From NCBI RefSeq assembly GCF_001509475.1, contig NZ_LLZG01000122.1, forward strand, positions 1 to 6,912: a DNA stretch of 6,912 bases. Reading direction: 5' to 3'. Numbering within the stretch: position 1 is the first letter of the stretch; each line of letters opens with the position of its first letter. The stretch comes from Streptomyces regalis. GTDB taxonomy: Bacteria > Actinomycetota > Actinomycetes > Streptomycetales > Streptomycetaceae. Position numbers and translations under genes: made by a program. The notes below the pieces were generated by a model. The model was given only the letters and a program-made list of their open reading frames with translations, had not been told where the DNA came from and ran no database searches. Below, in pieces: positions 4,993 through 6,912 of this stretch.

Positions 4993-5627
4993 TGCGGACC
5001 CCGCTCGTCCTCGCCCGGCACGAGCTGCGGCTGCTCGTCAGCCTCGCCCTGTGGGTGGCCCGGCGGCGGCACGAGACCGGCTCGGGCACCGCCTTCGGGT
5101 ATGCGCGAGGCCAGGGACCGGTGATGTTCGGGCTCGCCTTCGTGTGCGTGGTCGAGTCGATCGCCATGGCCGTGCTGCTGCGGGACTATCCGGCCGTGCA
5201 CCGGGTGGTGTTCATACTGGACGTCTACACGATCGTGCTCGTGGTCGGAATGCACGCGGCCTCCGTCGTACGACCGCATGTGCTCGACGCCGGCTCCCTG
5301 CGCATCCGGCGTGCCGCGCACGTCGATCTGCGCATACCGCTGGAGAAGGTCGACAGCGTGCGTCGCGAGCTGCGCACCACCCATCAGCGGGCCGACGGGG
5401 AACTCGATGTCGTCATCGGGGCGCAGACCTCCGTGACGCTCGAACTCACCGAGCCCGTCGCCCACTTCACCTCCCTCGGCCGCCGACGGGACGTCCGCCT
5501 CGTCCGCTTCCACGCCGACGACGCCGACCGCCTCGTAAGAGAAGTCCGGAGGGAAGTCCAAGCCGTCAGGCAGGCGCGAACCGCACCTTCGGCGCTCCCG
5601 TCGCCACTGCCGGATCAGCCAGCGTGA
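4989..5627 (+). CDS. Two-helix membrane protein with a possible PH-like cytosolic domain, unknown function
   Basis: I do not recognise this family with certainty. The 212-residue protein has an Arg/His-rich N-terminus, two membrane helices at about 43-64 and 71-94, and a soluble C-terminal part. The segment LRIRRAAHVDLRIPLEKVDSVRREL (split over 104-128) has the look of bacterial PH-like domains, in which a strand carrying IPL precedes a helix; this is inference. The start is GTG 4989 or ATG 4992, both overlapping the MerR stop; AAGGGG at 4976-4981 gives better spacing to the GTG. The tight overlap implies one mRNA and a shared task with the MerR regulator, for instance as the effector whose level it sets. 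The last 62 bp overlap the oppositely directed RNB gene, and the final residues (TAPSALPSPLPDQPA) are low complexity. Confidence 0.82.
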   Translation: MMRTPLVLARHELRLLVSLALWVARRRHETGSGTAFGYARGQGPVMFGLAFVCVVESIAMAVLLRDYPAVHRVVFILDVYTIVLVVGMHAASVVRPHVLDAGSLRIRRAAHVDLRIPLEKVDSVRRELRTTHQRADGELDVVIGAQTSVTLELTEPVAHFTSLGRRRDVRLVRFHADDADRLVREVRREVQAVRQARTAPSALPSPLPDQPA

Positions 5628-6912
5628 GGCGGACCGGGAGCCGCTCCCCCAGTGGCAGCGGGGACGAGCCCGGCCCTTCGATCCGGCCGATGACCGCCGG
5701 GGACTCCAACTGCACCACCCCGACGGCGGGTTGACGCTCGTGCACGTCCACCACCCAGCCGTCGAACACCTCCCCCACCCGGTCCTTCAGCAGCGCCGCC
5801 TCCACGATGTCCACGCACTCCCGCTCCACCCTGCCCGCGCGCCGGGTCCCCTCGGCCATCCGGGCGGGCAGCTCGTCGAGGGCGGCCACCACCCAGTCGG
5901 GCACCGCCTGACCGGCGGCGGCCGCGAGGCAGATCTCGGCGGCGTACCGGTCGGCGAGGCGGCGCAGAGGGGCCGTGCAGTGGGCGTAGGGGGCGGCCAC
6001 CGCGGAGTGCGTGGTGATGTCGGGCAGGACACCGTCCCGGAAGACCGTGTAACCGGCGCCGCGCAACAGCGTCGTGCACTCCTGGAGGAAGGCCGCGTGG
6101 TGCGGGCGGTGCGGGTCGAGGGAACGGACCAGTTCGGCGTACGAGACGTGGTGCGGCCAGTCGATGTACAGGGCGCGGGCGGTACGGCGGAGGCGGCCGA
6201 CCGCGCCGTCGGGGGCGGCGGGGAGGGTGCGCAGGACACCGGTGCCGCTCGCCAGCATCAGGTCGGCGGCGGCCATTCCGGTCAGCAGGGAGATCTGGGC
6301 GTTCCAGCCGTCGGCAGGGTGTGGTGCGCGGTAGGCGAGCTCATACGTGTGATCGCGGTAGTGGTGATCGCGGTCGTGGTCTCGGGCGTCGTCGTGCTCG
6401 ATGATCTCCTGCTCGGGCACGTTGAGTGAGATCCCGCCGCGCTCCACCTCCAGCCGCTCCCGTAGCTCCCCGATCTCCTTCAGCAGCGCCAGCGGCTCCT
6501 CGGCGGTTCCGCCGTCGATCTGCTTCTGGACGCCGTCGTAGTCGAGCTTGGCCCGGCTGCGGACGAGGGCACGGCGGACGTCGACGGCGAGCGTACGGCC
6601 CTCCGCGTCGAGGTCGATCGTCCACAGGACGGCCGGGCGGACCTGGTCCGGGAGCAGGCTCGCCGCGCCCTCGCTCAGCACCTCGGGGTGCAGCGGGATC
6701 TTCTCGTCGGGGAAGTAGAGGGTGGTCACGCGCCGGTGGGTTTCGTGGTCGAGCGGGCCCGACGGTACGACGAAGGCGGCGACGTCCGCGATGGCGTACC
6801 GGACGCGGTAGCCGGTGCCCTGCGGGGAGAGGTGCATCGCCTGGTCGAGGTCGGTGGAGGTGGGAGGGTCGATGGTGAAGAAGGGGATGTCGGTGGCGTC
6901 GTGGGGAGGGAG
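5566..6912 (-). CDS. RNB-domain exoribonuclease (RNase II/R family), C-terminal part, cut by window edge
   Basis: The 448 visible codons contain most of an RNB catalytic domain; the N-terminus lies beyond the right edge. The frame is open to base 6912, so the ATG at 6837 is internal. Visible residues 13-26 (TIDPPTSTDLDQAM) are the RNB active-site loop. Asp15, Asp21 and Asp23 match the RNase II metal ligands, while the fourth Asp position is Gln24, a form I recall from actinobacterial and Deinococcus-type members. The conserved LPDQVRPAVLWTIDL, GGISLNVPEQE, GWNAQISLLTG and YAHCTAPLRRLADRY (309-323) follow. The last 65 residues may be a reduced S1-like RNA-binding end. The protein should degrade RNA 3' to 5' in the cytosol. 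A His/Asp-rich insertion at visible residues 173-188 is unusual. The gene overlaps its convergent neighbour by 62 bp. Confidence 0.93.
   Translation of the reverse strand, partial: LPPHDATDIPFFTIDPPTSTDLDQAMHLSPQGTGYRVRYAIADVAAFVVPSGPLDHETHRRVTTLYFPDEKIPLHPEVLSEGAASLLPDQVRPAVLWTIDLDAEGRTLAVDVRRALVRSRAKLDYDGVQKQIDGGTAEEPLALLKEIGELRERLEVERGGISLNVPEQEIIEHDDARDHDRDHHYRDHTYELAYRAPHPADGWNAQISLLTGMAAADLMLASGTGVLRTLPAAPDGAVGRLRRTARALYIDWPHHVSYAELVRSLDPHRPHHAAFLQECTTLLRGAGYTVFRDGVLPDITTHSAVAAPYAHCTAPLRRLADRYAAEICLAAAAGQAVPDWVVAALDELPARMAEGTRRAGRVERECVDIVEAALLKDRVGEVFDGWVVDVHERQPAVGVVQLESPAVIGRIEGPGSSPLPLGERLPVRLTLADPAVATGAPKVRFAPA
6349..6378. repeat. 15-bp tandem repeat inside the RNB gene
   Basis: GTGATCGCGGTAGTG (6349-6363) is followed directly by the same unit with one change (6364-6378). 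In the protein it gives HDRDH then HYRDH, extended on one side by HDDARD. The neighbouring bases up to about 6396 are a further degenerate continuation. This looks like recent slippage that lengthened a loop of the RNB domain. Confidence 0.8.

Noticed and set aside
4712..5734. 340-residue plus-strand open frame
   Set aside because: Arg/Ala/Pro-rich shadow of the MerR and membrane-protein genes in another frame.
1..6912. CRISPR array, toxin-antitoxin pair, phage or biosynthetic cluster
   Set aside because: No spaced direct-repeat array, no small paired frames with known motifs and no phage or synthase domains were found.

Overview
The window is high-GC actinobacterial DNA, most likely from Streptomyces or a close relative. 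The codon use is strongly GC-biased, the RNase P RNA is of the actinobacterial type A form, and the gene families (stand-alone Uma2, AraC/EamA pair, MerR regulator with a membrane partner, STDLDQ-type RNB ribonuclease) are typical of that group. Most of it reads as chromosomal housekeeping and regulatory DNA, with one decayed, gene-poor stretch on the left.

Layout, left to right. (1) 1-240: the first 57 codons of a short-chain dehydrogenase on the minus strand, with a promoter that carries two identical 14-bp palindromes resembling a TetR-family operator. (2) About 255-800: a frameshifted, end-truncated remnant of an IS21-family transposase (istA) on the minus strand. (3) About 800-1304: no credible gene, but two strong hairpins, a tandem 11-bp repeat and a few small palindromes. 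(4) 1305-1720: RNase P RNA (rnpB), minus strand. (5) 1631-4067: three minus-strand genes in the order uma2-like, araC-like, eamA-like. The eamA-like reading frame continues 90 nt into rnpB, and the rnpB promoter lies inside the eamA coding sequence. (6) 4194-5627: a plus-strand pair, a MerR regulator with a 19-bp-spacer promoter that appears to give a leaderless mRNA, and a translationally coupled two-helix membrane protein. (7) 5566-6912: most of an RNB-family exoribonuclease on the minus strand, overlapping the membrane-protein gene tail to tail by 62 bp and carrying a His/Asp-rich insertion made by a 15-bp tandem repeat.

How the parts relate. The AraC protein is the likely regulator of the adjacent EamA exporter. 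The MerR protein probably controls itself and the coupled membrane protein. The SDR is probably held off by a TetR repressor encoded outside the window. No complete new defence, CRISPR or biosynthetic system is visible. The most unusual points are the eamA/rnpB overlap and the repeat-expanded RNB protein. All calls come from reading the sequence; no database search was run.
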